Part shown: piece by piece, positions 1 through 7,829 of the stretch
Position numbering within the stretch: position 1 is the stretch's first letter
Layout: each line of letters opens with the position of its first letter
NCBI GenBank assembly: GCA_910587955.1
Contig: CAJUNN010000019.1
Coordinates: forward strand, 1-47,983
Length of the DNA: 47,983 nucleotides
DNA from: an uncultured Lachnospiraceae bacterium
GTDB lineage: Bacteria; Bacillota; Clostridia; Lachnospirales; Lachnospiraceae
Reading direction: 5' to 3'
The notes under the pieces: model-generated
What the model was told of the DNA's origin: nothing
What the model saw: the letters and a program-made list of their open reading frames with translations, nothing else
The model's database searches: none
Position numbers and translations under genes: made by a program

Positions 1-317
1 TGTACAGCCAGACGGAGAAATCCCAGCTCCAGAACAAGGCGAAAGCCTTTGCCCTTCTCAGGGCTAAGCTTTATGATATAGAGTGCCAGAAAGCCCACGA
101 TGCGGAGGCAGAGGCCAGGAGAAGCCAAATCGGCACCGGGGATCGCTCCGAGAAGATCCGGACCTACAACTTCCCTCAGGGGCGGGTGACGGATCACCGG
201 ATTGGGCTGACCTTGTACAAACTGGACAAGATTATGAACGGAGATATCCAGGAGATTATTGACGCCTGTATTGCGGCGGACCAGGCGGCGAAGCTGGCCC
301 GGATGAACGAAGAGTAG
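1..317 (+). CDS. prfA: Peptide chain release factor 1, C-terminal part (partial)
   Basis: This is the 3' end of release factor 1, which recognises UAA and UAG stop codons on the ribosome and releases the peptide. The reading frame is open from the window edge (first full codon at position 3) to TAG at 315-317, about 104 codons. It contains the RF-1 stretch following the GGQ domain (SQLQNKAKAFALLRAKL) and the conserved block GTGDRSEKIRTYNFPQGRV followed by TDHRIGLTLYKLD. The GGQ and PxT codon-recognition motifs lie upstream of the window. The next gene starts 14 nt downstream with no terminator visible, so the glycan genes that follow may receive read-through transcription. RF1 is favoured over RF2 because of the C-terminal IIDACIAADQAAKLA tail, but the decisive tripeptide is outside the window. 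Confidence 0.93.
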   Translation, partial: YSQTEKSQLQNKAKAFALLRAKLYDIECQKAHDAEAEARRSQIGTGDRSEKIRTYNFPQGRVTDHRIGLTLYKLDKIMNGDIQEIIDACIAADQAAKLARMNEE

Positions 318-331
318 AAAGCGGTGCTGTT

Positions 332-1879
332 TTGAATAGGAAGAGATTTGTCAAACCGGAATTGTGGATTTATATTGGAATTTTTCTGCTGGCGCTCTTT
401 CTGCGTGTGTACCGTCTGGGAGAGCTTCCCTACGGATTAAATGTGGATGAAGCCGGCATGGGCTATGATGCCTTTTCTCTCGCCCATTGGGGAATGGACC
501 GTTATTTTAAGATCCGTCCCGTTTATTTCATCAATTACGGAAGCGGACAGAGCGTACTGTACGGCTACTGCTGTGCGGTACTGATGAAATTTTTCGATCC
601 CTCCGTGGTGCTGATCCGGACGCCGGCCGTCTGTTTCGGAATGATTGTCTGGCTGTTCGGCACTTTGACGGTAAGGAAGCTTTTGGGAAAAAGAATAGCA
701 GTGTTGGGCTCATTTCTGCTGGCCGTGTGCCCCTGCTTTATTCTTCATTCCCGTATCGGTATGGATTGCTTTCTTTTCTCCGGAATGTCGGTTCTGTCCC
801 TGTATATTCTGCTTTGGGCCGCAGAGTCTGCGGGGAAAAAGTCCTGTCTGTTCTATGCAGCGGCCGGAGCGTCCTTAGGTGTAACCCTCTACACCTATGC
901 TTTGAGCTGGCTGGCAGTTCCCTTCTTTCTGATTTTTTTCCTGGCATATCTTTGGTATCTGAAGAGAATAGACTGGAAACAGATTCTCTGCATAGGAGTT
1001 CCCCTGGGGATTCTGGCTGCTCCTCTGATACTGGAGGTTCTGATAAATACCTTTGATCTGCCGGAGATTATGACCGGGTATTTTACGATACCGAAATTGA
1101 TGGTTTACCGGGAGACGGAGCTGTCCCTGAACAATGCGCTTAACAATATCCCGTCATTGGTGAAATGCTATTTCTTTAACGATGACTTGGCGTACAATTC
1201 CCTTCCTACCTTTTTCAGCTTGTATCTTATTTCCATTCCTTTTTGCATGGCAGGAATCTGGGAGGTCTGCGTAGATACGGTAAATTCCTTCCGGGAGAGA
1301 TGCTGGAATCCTAAGGTGCTGCTGTTTTTGTGGTTTCTTGCCCAGACCGGCATGGGCCTTTTGATCGACGGCCCGAATGTAAACAAAATGAATGCCGTAT
1401 ATTTTGTACTATTGTTCTTTACGGTCCTGGGATTAAGAAAGGCTTACTGTAAAATCCGGGAGCAGCGGAACCGTAGGATTTATATGCTGTGTATTTCGGC
1501 AGTCTACCTCTTTTCTTTTGTGTCCTTTGGGAAATACTATTTTACAGAATATAAAGAGGACACCTTTCCCCTGCCTCTTTTTTGGGGGACCTATGCGGAA
1601 GTGCTGGATGAGTGGGAGGATGTGATCGGGGAACGGACTGTTTACACAGAATGTCCCTATGCCTACTATGCCCTGGGAGAGAAGCTGTCTCCCCTGGAAT
1701 TTAAATTGGTGGAGAAGGGAACCAAGGGAAGGGACGGCATTTGGTTTGATCTTCCCGAGGAGCCGGATGAAAACGGATTCTACATTATATTTAAACGTCA
1801 CGGCTATGCGGGGCGTCTGGAGGAGGCCGGGTTTACCAGGCAGGAGTCAGGGTGGTATACGCTGCTTTACAAAGAGTAG
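332..1879 (+). CDS. GT-C membrane glycosyltransferase, family 39 / ArnT-like
   Basis: A 515-residue polytopic membrane protein with a TTG start. The first membrane helix spans about residues 11-28. It is followed by an extracytoplasmic loop with the acidic pair D39-E40 (LNVDEAGMGYDA), the hallmark of PMT/ArnT-like GT-C enzymes, where the acidic residue acts as catalytic base or binds metal. About ten more hydrophobic segments follow, then a soluble C-terminal tail from about residue 415. Such enzymes transfer a sugar from a polyprenyl-phosphate donor to an acceptor on the outer face of the membrane. The GT2 enzymes at 6894, 9954 and 10685 could supply the donor. It is the first gene of a tightly packed plus-strand run to 7829. 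The ribosome site is weak (AGAAAG), which fits the TTG start. The specific sugar and acceptor cannot be told from sequence. Confidence 0.82.
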   Translation: MNRKRFVKPELWIYIGIFLLALFLRVYRLGELPYGLNVDEAGMGYDAFSLAHWGMDRYFKIRPVYFINYGSGQSVLYGYCCAVLMKFFDPSVVLIRTPAVCFGMIVWLFGTLTVRKLLGKRIAVLGSFLLAVCPCFILHSRIGMDCFLFSGMSVLSLYILLWAAESAGKKSCLFYAAAGASLGVTLYTYALSWLAVPFFLIFFLAYLWYLKRIDWKQILCIGVPLGILAAPLILEVLINTFDLPEIMTGYFTIPKLMVYRETELSLNNALNNIPSLVKCYFFNDDLAYNSLPTFFSLYLISIPFCMAGIWEVCVDTVNSFRERCWNPKVLLFLWFLAQTGMGLLIDGPNVNKMNAVYFVLLFFTVLGLRKAYCKIREQRNRRIYMLCISAVYLFSFVSFGKYYFTEYKEDTFPLPLFWGTYAEVLDEWEDVIGERTVYTECPYAYYALGEKLSPLEFKLVEKGTKGRDGIWFDLPEEPDENGFYIIFKRHGYAGRLEEAGFTRQESGWYTLLYKE

Positions 1880-1894
1880 AGGAAGGAGATTTGC

Positions 1895-2872
1895 ATGGCG
1901 GGTACACGCAGCCAGACCATAGATGCCCTGAAAGGAATTGCCATCCTCATTGTGATGGTAGGACACGTCTTAAGCTGGAATCATATGGAGGACGGGTATC
2001 TCTATGATGCGATCAAGGTGCTGCAGATGCCCCTGTTTATGATCGTCAGCGGTTATCTGTGCGGAATCGGCCGCAGGGCTGGGAGTCTGAAAGATTATTG
2101 GAAAATCCTGGGAAGGCGGGGGCTCTCTTATCTGGTTCCCTTCTTTTTCTGGATTATCTTAAAGCACCCGCTGCATCCTATATCCGGCATAAGGGAGACT
2201 CTGTTCCAGTTAGACAAAGGCTTGTGGTTTCTCATGACGCTCTTTTTGCTGAACCTTATGGTCTATACGGCGCAGCTGGCCGGAGCCCGGGCGGGAACAC
2301 ACAAAATACCGGTTTTCTGGATGGTGTATCTGGGACTGGCAGCTTTCGTGGTGTTGGAAACCTTGCTGGGCTGGGAATTTCTAAGCCCGGGTCTTACGCG
2401 GCTGTATCTTCCCTTTTATCTGGCCGGATACCTGGCCGGAGAATACCGGGAAAAGGTGTCTGCGATACCGGAAAGGCGGAAGGCCCTTGCATGTATCCCG
2501 GCAGTCTGCGGTCTTATCTATCTGGTGGCAGCCTTTGACCTTTTGGATGTGGGCAGCCTGGCAGGACTTCTGCGGCAGACGGCGGCTTCCTTTCTGGGCT
2601 GCTACGGGGTAGTGTATCTCACATCCCGGTTCAGGGACGGAAAAGCAAAAGGTTTTTTGGCATGGCTTGGGGGCTATACGCTGGAAATTTATGTGCTGCA
2701 TTTTCATTTCGCTACGCTGCTGAACCGGGGAAAGACTTATGTGCTGTACAGCCCGGAAGGGGTCCTTTTTGTGCTGGCGTCTTTTGCTGTTATGAGTGCC
2801 GTTACGGCGGTTATCATTGCGGTGACGAAAAAAATAAAGCTGCTTGATTTTTTAATGTACGGGAAATTTTAA
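1895..2872 (+). CDS. Acyltransferase family 3 membrane protein
   Basis: A 325-residue protein with about ten membrane helices. It begins with the acyltransferase-3 signature TIDALKGIAILIVMVGHVL, in which D10 and H24 correspond to the conserved residues of the family (PF01757). Family members move an acyl group, usually acetyl or succinyl, from acyl-CoA onto sugars of surface polysaccharides or peptidoglycan. It resembles the fucose-4-O-acetylase subgroup in size and in the IVSGYLCG and LGGYTLEIYVLH segments. A good ribosome site (GGAAGGAG) precedes the ATG. It lies 15 nt after the GT-C gene and 15 nt before the MBOAT gene, so one operon is likely, and the substrate is probably the same surface glycan. 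The acyl group and the target sugar are inference. Confidence 0.88.
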   Translation: MAGTRSQTIDALKGIAILIVMVGHVLSWNHMEDGYLYDAIKVLQMPLFMIVSGYLCGIGRRAGSLKDYWKILGRRGLSYLVPFFFWIILKHPLHPISGIRETLFQLDKGLWFLMTLFLLNLMVYTAQLAGARAGTHKIPVFWMVYLGLAAFVVLETLLGWEFLSPGLTRLYLPFYLAGYLAGEYREKVSAIPERRKALACIPAVCGLIYLVAAFDLLDVGSLAGLLRQTAASFLGCYGVVYLTSRFRDGKAKGFLAWLGGYTLEIYVLHFHFATLLNRGKTYVLYSPEGVLFVLASFAVMSAVTAVIIAVTKKIKLLDFLMYGKF

Positions 2873-2887
2873 AAACAGGAGATTCGT

Positions 2888-4240
2888 ATGGGATTTACTT
2901 CACTATCCTTTTTGGTATTTTTTCCAATTATATGGCTGATCTATCTGGCAATTCCTCCGAAAGCAAGGATTCTCTGGCTTTTGGCGGCCAGCTATGCCTT
3001 CTGCTGGAGCTTCGGATTTAATAACGTCCTGGTGCTTCTGGCTTCCACAGCGGTGACTTATGGTGTGGGTGTGGGACTGGAGGCGCACAGAGAAGGGCAG
3101 GGCAGGAGAGTCCTTTTGGCAGGGGCCGTTCTGCTCCATGTAATGTTCCTGTTTTTTGTGAAATATAACAGAGCAAATTTTTTCATTCCCATTGGCATAT
3201 CCTTTTATACCTGCCAGGCCGTGGGTTATCTGGTCGATGTCTACCGGGGAAGGGCAGCAGAGCATCACGTGATCCGCTTTGCCCTGTTTCAGGCCTTTTT
3301 TCCCAAACTAGTGCAGGGGCCCATTGAGCAATCCGGCAATCTGCTGGAGCAGATTCGGCATCTGGATGAGAAGGATATCCGGAATCTGGACAGCATCCGC
3401 TCGGGAGCCCTTCTCCTTCTCTGGGGATTGTTCCAGAAGCTGATGATTGCGGACAGACTGGCTGTTCCGGTGAATGCGGTCTTTGGGCAGTTCGGGGCCT
3501 TTGGCGGCGTGGAGATTCTTCTGGCCACGCTGATTTATGCTTTCCAGATTTACTGTGACTTTGCGGGTTACACCAATATTGCCCGGGGCGCGGCGAAAAT
3601 GTGCGGCATTGATCTTTTGGAGAATTTCCGGCGGCCGTTTCTGTCGGAATCTGTACAGGATTTTTGGCGCAGATGGCACATAACCCTGGGAAGCTGGCTG
3701 AGGGAGTACGTTTATATCCCTCTTGGCGGGAACCGGAAAGGAAAGCTCCGGAAACAGATTAACATTCTGATTACCTTTACCTTAAGCGGAGTCTGGCACG
3801 GGGTGGGGGTGCATTATCTGCTCTGGGGCGTTCTGCAGGGAGTGGGACAGCTTGTAGACATTGCCAGCTGGAAGATTCCGAAAGTGCTTAAGCAGATCAT
3901 AGTGTTTCTCTTTTTTGATGCTACGCTGATGGTATTCCGGGTTAATTCCCTGGGAGATCTGCGGGGGATGCTTAAGATTCTGGCGACGGATTTCCGGCTG
4001 CGGGATTTTGCGGGAATGCAGCTGGGAGGCCTGGAATGGCTACTGGCCCTGCTTGGAATAATCCTTGTGCTGGCAAAAGATATTTTCAATGACCGGGGGG
4101 TATCTTTTCAGAAAAAAATTCTGGAAGGACCGGCCGTTGTCCGCTGCCTGATCTACACGGCGATGATTGGGGGAATTGTAATCTTCGGCGTATACGGGGC
4201 GGCTTACGATACAAGCGGGTTTCTATATACCCAGTTCTAG
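2888..4240 (+). CDS. MBOAT O-acyltransferase (AlgI/DltB-like)
   Basis: A 450-residue polytopic protein of the membrane-bound O-acyltransferase family (PF03062). It opens with the typical AlgI start (MGFTSLSFLVFFPIIWLIYL) and contains QDFWRRWHITLGSWLREYVY with H264, IPLGGNRKG, and the invariant catalytic His in SGVWHG (H304). AlgI/PatA/DltB proteins carry acyl groups through the membrane, and a neighbouring SGNH protein then transfers them to a polysaccharide. That arrangement is present here, since the next gene, 14 nt downstream, is an exported SGNH-fold protein. A clear ribosome site (CAGGAG) precedes the ATG. Length and motifs are complete, so it should be active. Whether it acetylates the glycan made by this locus or peptidoglycan cannot be decided from sequence. 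Confidence 0.93.
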   Translation: MGFTSLSFLVFFPIIWLIYLAIPPKARILWLLAASYAFCWSFGFNNVLVLLASTAVTYGVGVGLEAHREGQGRRVLLAGAVLLHVMFLFFVKYNRANFFIPIGISFYTCQAVGYLVDVYRGRAAEHHVIRFALFQAFFPKLVQGPIEQSGNLLEQIRHLDEKDIRNLDSIRSGALLLLWGLFQKLMIADRLAVPVNAVFGQFGAFGGVEILLATLIYAFQIYCDFAGYTNIARGAAKMCGIDLLENFRRPFLSESVQDFWRRWHITLGSWLREYVYIPLGGNRKGKLRKQINILITFTLSGVWHGVGVHYLLWGVLQGVGQLVDIASWKIPKVLKQIIVFLFFDATLMVFRVNSLGDLRGMLKILATDFRLRDFAGMQLGGLEWLLALLGIILVLAKDIFNDRGVSFQKKILEGPAVVRCLIYTAMIGGIVIFGVYGAAYDTSGFLYTQF

Positions 4241-4254
4241 CAGGAAGGAGAGCT

Positions 4255-5331
4255 ATGAGAGAAAGGAAATACAGGCGGGTTTGGGCGTTTGCGGGGATGG
4301 CTGCGGCAGTCATTCTTTTGACATTTCTGCTGGTAAAGGCCTGCAATTATCTGGTGGTGGATGATACCCAGAATTATACCAGGCTTACCATGCACGATCT
4401 GTATGAAAATACGGAGAATATCGATACGGTTTTCATAGGGGCTTCCCATTGCTTCCGGTCCTATGATCCGGAACTTTTCACGGAATTGACGGGGAAAACT
4501 TCCTTTAACCTGGGCTCTTCCGCCCAGCATTATGACACCACTTACTACCTTCTTAAGGAGGCAGCCAGATACAATGACATTCAGACGGTGTATCTGGATA
4601 TGACCTATAAATTTCTCTTTCTGGAGCGGGAGGGCCAGGATCTGGTGCAGGCCAATATTATTTCCGACTATATGCCCCTGTCCTGGAATAAAATGGAGTT
4701 TATCACTTCCACATCAGAGGCGAAACACTACACCAACCGTCTGCTGCCTTTCCGCAGGGAATGGCAGAAGCTTGGGGATTTGGAGTATCTAAAGGAAGTC
4801 TGGGAGAAGAAGCAGACCCAGGATTACAAGAACTATGCTCCGGTGTCCCGGGAGAAGGAATATTATGCGGGCAGAGGATTCGTTTATTCCGAGGAAGAGC
4901 TGGACGCGGAAGCCATTACCTGGTGGGATAATTTTACCCCCATTGCGGAGGATATGGCGGGAGAGCCGGGATATATGATTTCGTATATTGAAAAGATTGT
5001 GGAATTCTGCCGGGAAAGGGAGATCCGGCTGATTTTTGTAGCATCCCCTTATCTGGCGCAATATCTGGAACAGGTAGGACCTTATGATCAGGCTTATACG
5101 TATATCCGGGATCTGGCAGAACAGTATGAGGTTCCCTATCTGGATTTTAACCTTTGTAAAAAGGAGTACTTGGAGCTGGATGCGGACAGTTTCCTGGACG
5201 TAGATCATTTAAACGGCAGGGGAGCGGAAGAAGTAACCCGTCTTCTGGCGCAGATGGACGGAGATCCATGGCACGTTGACGAATACTTTAACCCGTGTTA
5301 TGATGAAACTAGCCCGGCAGAGTTCCCTTAA
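4255..5331 (+). CDS. Membrane-anchored SGNH-fold protein, partner of the MBOAT
   Basis: A 358-residue protein with one N-terminal membrane anchor (about residues 11-29) and a large outside domain. The SGNH nucleophile block is FIGASHCFRSYDP with S64. The C-terminal catalytic pair is in DVDHLNGRG (D315 and H318), spaced as in DxxH. DltD- and AlgX/AlgJ-like proteins of this layout complete O-acylation after an MBOAT protein. It directly follows the MBOAT gene with a strong ribosome site (GGAAGGAG), which supports that pairing. It could instead be an esterase removing acyl groups. The gap to the next true start (5373) is 41 nt and holds no obvious terminator. The role is based on fold motifs and context; the substrate is unknown. 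Confidence 0.82.
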   Translation: MRERKYRRVWAFAGMAAAVILLTFLLVKACNYLVVDDTQNYTRLTMHDLYENTENIDTVFIGASHCFRSYDPELFTELTGKTSFNLGSSAQHYDTTYYLLKEAARYNDIQTVYLDMTYKFLFLEREGQDLVQANIISDYMPLSWNKMEFITSTSEAKHYTNRLLPFRREWQKLGDLEYLKEVWEKKQTQDYKNYAPVSREKEYYAGRGFVYSEEELDAEAITWWDNFTPIAEDMAGEPGYMISYIEKIVEFCREREIRLIFVASPYLAQYLEQVGPYDQAYTYIRDLAEQYEVPYLDFNLCKKEYLELDADSFLDVDHLNGRGAEEVTRLLAQMDGDPWHVDEYFNPCYDETSPAEFP

Positions 5332-5372
5332 GGGAATGTCCGGGCATGGCTGTATACAAGAGGAGATTGCAA

Positions 5373-6464
5373 ATGAAAGTCTTGGCCAACAGAATGGACC
5401 GGGGATTCTTCCGGTACCAGAAAGAATTTGAAGACAAAGCGCTTAAGGTTCTGCGCTCCGGCTGGTATGTGCTGGGGGAAGAGGTGAAGAGCTTCGAGGA
5501 AGAGTTTGCGTCTTACCTGGGCGGAGGTTACTGCGTGGGCCTGGCAAGCGGCCTGGATGCCCTGTGGATTGCCTTCCGGGTGCTGGGAATCGGACCGGGG
5601 GACGAGGTCATTGTCCAGGGAAACACATACATTGCCAGCGTGATGGGGATTACCATGAACGGGGCATCTCCGGTATTTGTAGAACCGGATGAATATTATA
5701 ATCTGAATCCGGCAAAGATTGAGGAAAAGATTACGGAACGCACCAAAGCGATTCTGGCGGTGCATCTTTACGGACAGGCCTCCAAAATGGACGAAATTTC
5801 GGCCCTTGCAAAAAAGTACGGCTTAAAACTGGTGGAGGACTGCGCCCAGTCCCACGGGGCGTGCTTTGAAGGGCAGATGACGGGAACCTTTGGGGATGTG
5901 GGCTGTTTTTCTTTCTATCCCTCTAAGAATATCGGAGCCTTCGGGGACGGCGGCGCCGTAGCAGTCCGGGATGAGAAGCTGGCGGAGGATTTTCGGATTT
6001 TCCGCAATTACGGAAGCGAAAAGCGCTATTACAATAAGATTGTAGGGGCCAATTCCCGGCTGGACGAGCTGCAGGCAGGACTTCTGCGGGTGAGGCTTCG
6101 CCATGCGGAGGAATGCGAGCAGGAGCGGATCCGGATTGCCGGACGTTATCTGCAGGGAATCCAGAATCCCAAGGTGATGCTGCCCGGAGTCCGGGAAGGG
6201 GCTACGGCAGTCTGGCACCAGTTTGTGGTCCGTGCAGAAGAGCGGGACCGGCTGATGGAATATCTGAACGGGAAAGAGATCGGGACGATTATCCACTATC
6301 CCATTCCGCCCCATTTATCGGAAGCTTATGGGTATCTGGGATACGGCAAGGGCTCCTTCCCCATTACCGAGCAGTATGCAAAGCAGGTACTTTCCCTGCC
6401 CATGTACAACGGAATGACGGAAGAAGAACAGCAGTATGTGATAGATGCTGTCAACGGGTTTTAG
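5373..6464 (+). CDS. DegT/DnrJ/EryC1/StrS sugar aminotransferase (FdtB/QdtB-like)
   Basis: A PLP-dependent nucleotide-sugar aminotransferase of 363 residues. The PLP lysine is K185 in SFYPSKNIGAFGDGG. The cofactor-binding acidic block is VEDCAQSHGA, and the family start GWYVLGEEVKSFEEEFA is intact. An upstream in-frame ATG exists at 5346, but the ATG at 5373 has the AGGAG site 7 nt away and gives the usual family length, so it was chosen. It is followed 10 nt later by an FdtA/QdtA-type cupin. In known pathways the pair converts dTDP-4-keto-6-deoxyglucose to a dTDP-3-amino-3,6-dideoxyhexose (Fuc3N or Qui3N type). The dTDP-glucose synthesis genes and a 3-N-acetyltransferase are not in the window, so they must lie elsewhere or the amino group stays free. 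Confidence 0.9.
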   Translation: MKVLANRMDRGFFRYQKEFEDKALKVLRSGWYVLGEEVKSFEEEFASYLGGGYCVGLASGLDALWIAFRVLGIGPGDEVIVQGNTYIASVMGITMNGASPVFVEPDEYYNLNPAKIEEKITERTKAILAVHLYGQASKMDEISALAKKYGLKLVEDCAQSHGACFEGQMTGTFGDVGCFSFYPSKNIGAFGDGGAVAVRDEKLAEDFRIFRNYGSEKRYYNKIVGANSRLDELQAGLLRVRLRHAEECEQERIRIAGRYLQGIQNPKVMLPGVREGATAVWHQFVVRAEERDRLMEYLNGKEIGTIIHYPIPPHLSEAYGYLGYGKGSFPITEQYAKQVLSLPMYNGMTEEEQQYVIDAVNGF

Positions 6465-6474
6465 GAGTGCGCGT

Positions 6475-6894
6475 ATGAATATCAAAGAACAGTATCGGAT
6501 TTTGGAATTTGGAGATTTGGGAGATGAGCGGGGAAATCTCGTAGTCGTGGAGGGAGAACAGGACATTCCCTTTGAGATTAAACGGGTATTTTATATCTAT
6601 GGCTCTGATGGGGATGTGGTGCGGGGACAGCACGCAAACCGGAATTCCCAGTTTGTCCTGATCAATGTAAGCGGAACCAGCAAGGTCCGGGTGAATAACG
6701 GCTTTGAGGAAGATATCATTGAGCTGAACCGTCCGCGCATGGGACTTTATCTCCCCACGATGATGTGGAAAGATATGTATGATTTCAGTGAGGATTCCGT
6801 GCTTTTGGTGCTGACAAACACCCATTATGACGGAAAAGAATATATCCGGGATTATGAGGAATTTCTGAAAGAGATAGGAGGAAGCCCCGTCTGA
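6475..6894 (+). CDS. FdtA/QdtA family cupin (sugar 3,4-ketoisomerase-like)
   Basis: A 139-residue single-domain cupin of the WxcM/FdtA/QdtA family. In characterised members it shifts the keto group of dTDP-4-keto-6-deoxyglucose from C4 to C3, giving the substrate for the neighbouring DegT aminotransferase. The family start (LGDERGNLVVVEG) and beta-barrel strands are intact. The active-site block reads VRGQHANRNSQF. H53 matches the catalytic His of FdtA/QdtA, but the second His of the usual H-A-H pair is Asn (N55). The ATG at 6475 has TAGGAGT just upstream and gives the normal length; an earlier start would run into the previous gene. Its stop TGA (6892-6894) overlaps the next ATG by one base, so the two are translationally coupled. 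Confidence 0.83.
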   Translation: MNIKEQYRILEFGDLGDERGNLVVVEGEQDIPFEIKRVFYIYGSDGDVVRGQHANRNSQFVLINVSGTSKVRVNNGFEEDIIELNRPRMGLYLPTMMWKDMYDFSEDSVLLVLTNTHYDGKEYIRDYEEFLKEIGGSPV

Positions 6895-7829
6895 TGAGCA
6901 AGCTTTCCATAGTTGTTCCTGTATATTGGAATTCAGATACTTTAATGCTCCTCTATGAGGACATGAAAGAGAAGATCCTTCACAAGCTGGAGGATTACGA
7001 GATCGTATTTGTGGATGACGGTTCCGGGGACAATTCCTGGGAGATCATGAACCGGATCCGGGAGATGGATCAGAAGGTGAAGCTTGTGAAGCTGTCCCGG
7101 AATTTCGGCGAGCATGCTGCCATTCTGGCCGGGCTTTCCAACTGTACGGGAGACTGCGCAGTCACTAAGCAGGCGGACCTCCAGGAGGATTCAGAACTGA
7201 TTCTTGAGATGTATGAGAAATGGAAGGAAGGCAATAAGGTGGTTTTGGCAGTCCGGTCCGACCGGGATGAGGGAGCCGTCCAGAAGTTCTTTGCCAACCT
7301 TTACTATACCCTGATGCGCAAGCTGGTGATCAAAGACATGCCCAAGGGGGGCTTTGACTGCTACCTTCTGGACCGCCAGGTAATCCAGGTTCTCTTGATG
7401 CTGGACGAGAAAAATTCCGCTCTGACCCTTCAGGTTTTGTGGGTAGGCTTTCAGAGCGACAAGGTCTATTTCCACAGAAAGGCCCGGGAGATTGGGGAGT
7501 CCCGCTGGACCTTGTCTAAGAAGGTGAAGCTGGTGATGGATTCCATGATGAGCTTCTCTTATTTCCCGGTGCGCTTTATGTCGGGCCTTGGGGTTTCCTT
7601 TGCCGTGATTGCCGTGATCTGGGCCATTGTTCTGGTGATTGAGCGCCTGCGCGGCATTGAGGACGTGGCGGGCTGGACCTCCATGATGGTGCTGATGCTC
7701 TTTGGCTTCGGCGTGATTATGGTTATGCTGGGCCTTCTGGGCGAATATATCTGGAGAGCCCTAGACGCCTCACGCAACCGGCCTCCGTTTCTGGTGGACG
7801 AGACGAAAGGCTTCGAAGACAAAAACTAA
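6894..7829 (+). CDS. GT2 polyprenyl-phosphate glycosyltransferase (GtrB/ArnC-like)
   Basis: A 311-residue family 2 glycosyltransferase. The N-terminal catalytic domain has VPVYWNSDTLMLLYEDM, the nucleotide-sugar motif FVDDGSGDNSW and the acidic DLQEDSELI. Two C-terminal membrane helices (about 228-255 and 262-288) end in LLGEYIWRALDASRNRP, typical of GtrB/ArnC/DPMS-type enzymes. These load a sugar from a nucleotide onto undecaprenyl phosphate at the cytoplasmic face. Coming straight after the aminosugar genes, it may load that aminosugar, but this is inference. The start overlaps the stop of the cupin gene. The last 60 bp overlap the 3' end of the converging minus-strand gene. Confidence 0.9.
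   Translation: MSKLSIVVPVYWNSDTLMLLYEDMKEKILHKLEDYEIVFVDDGSGDNSWEIMNRIREMDQKVKLVKLSRNFGEHAAILAGLSNCTGDCAVTKQADLQEDSELILEMYEKWKEGNKVVLAVRSDRDEGAVQKFFANLYYTLMRKLVIKDMPKGGFDCYLLDRQVIQVLLMLDEKNSALTLQVLWVGFQSDKVYFHRKAREIGESRWTLSKKVKLVMDSMMSFSYFPVRFMSGLGVSFAVIAVIWAIVLVIERLRGIEDVAGWTSMMVLMLFGFGVIMVMLGLLGEYIWRALDASRNRPPFLVDETKGFEDKN

Noticed and set aside
1..317. A link between the release factor 1 gene at the window start and the TAG in the RHS gene (stop-codon reassignment)
   Set aside because: RF1 appears intact in the part seen, and several other genes here end in TAG (for example at 1879, 4240 and 44913) at their natural ends, so TAG is a normal stop in this organism.
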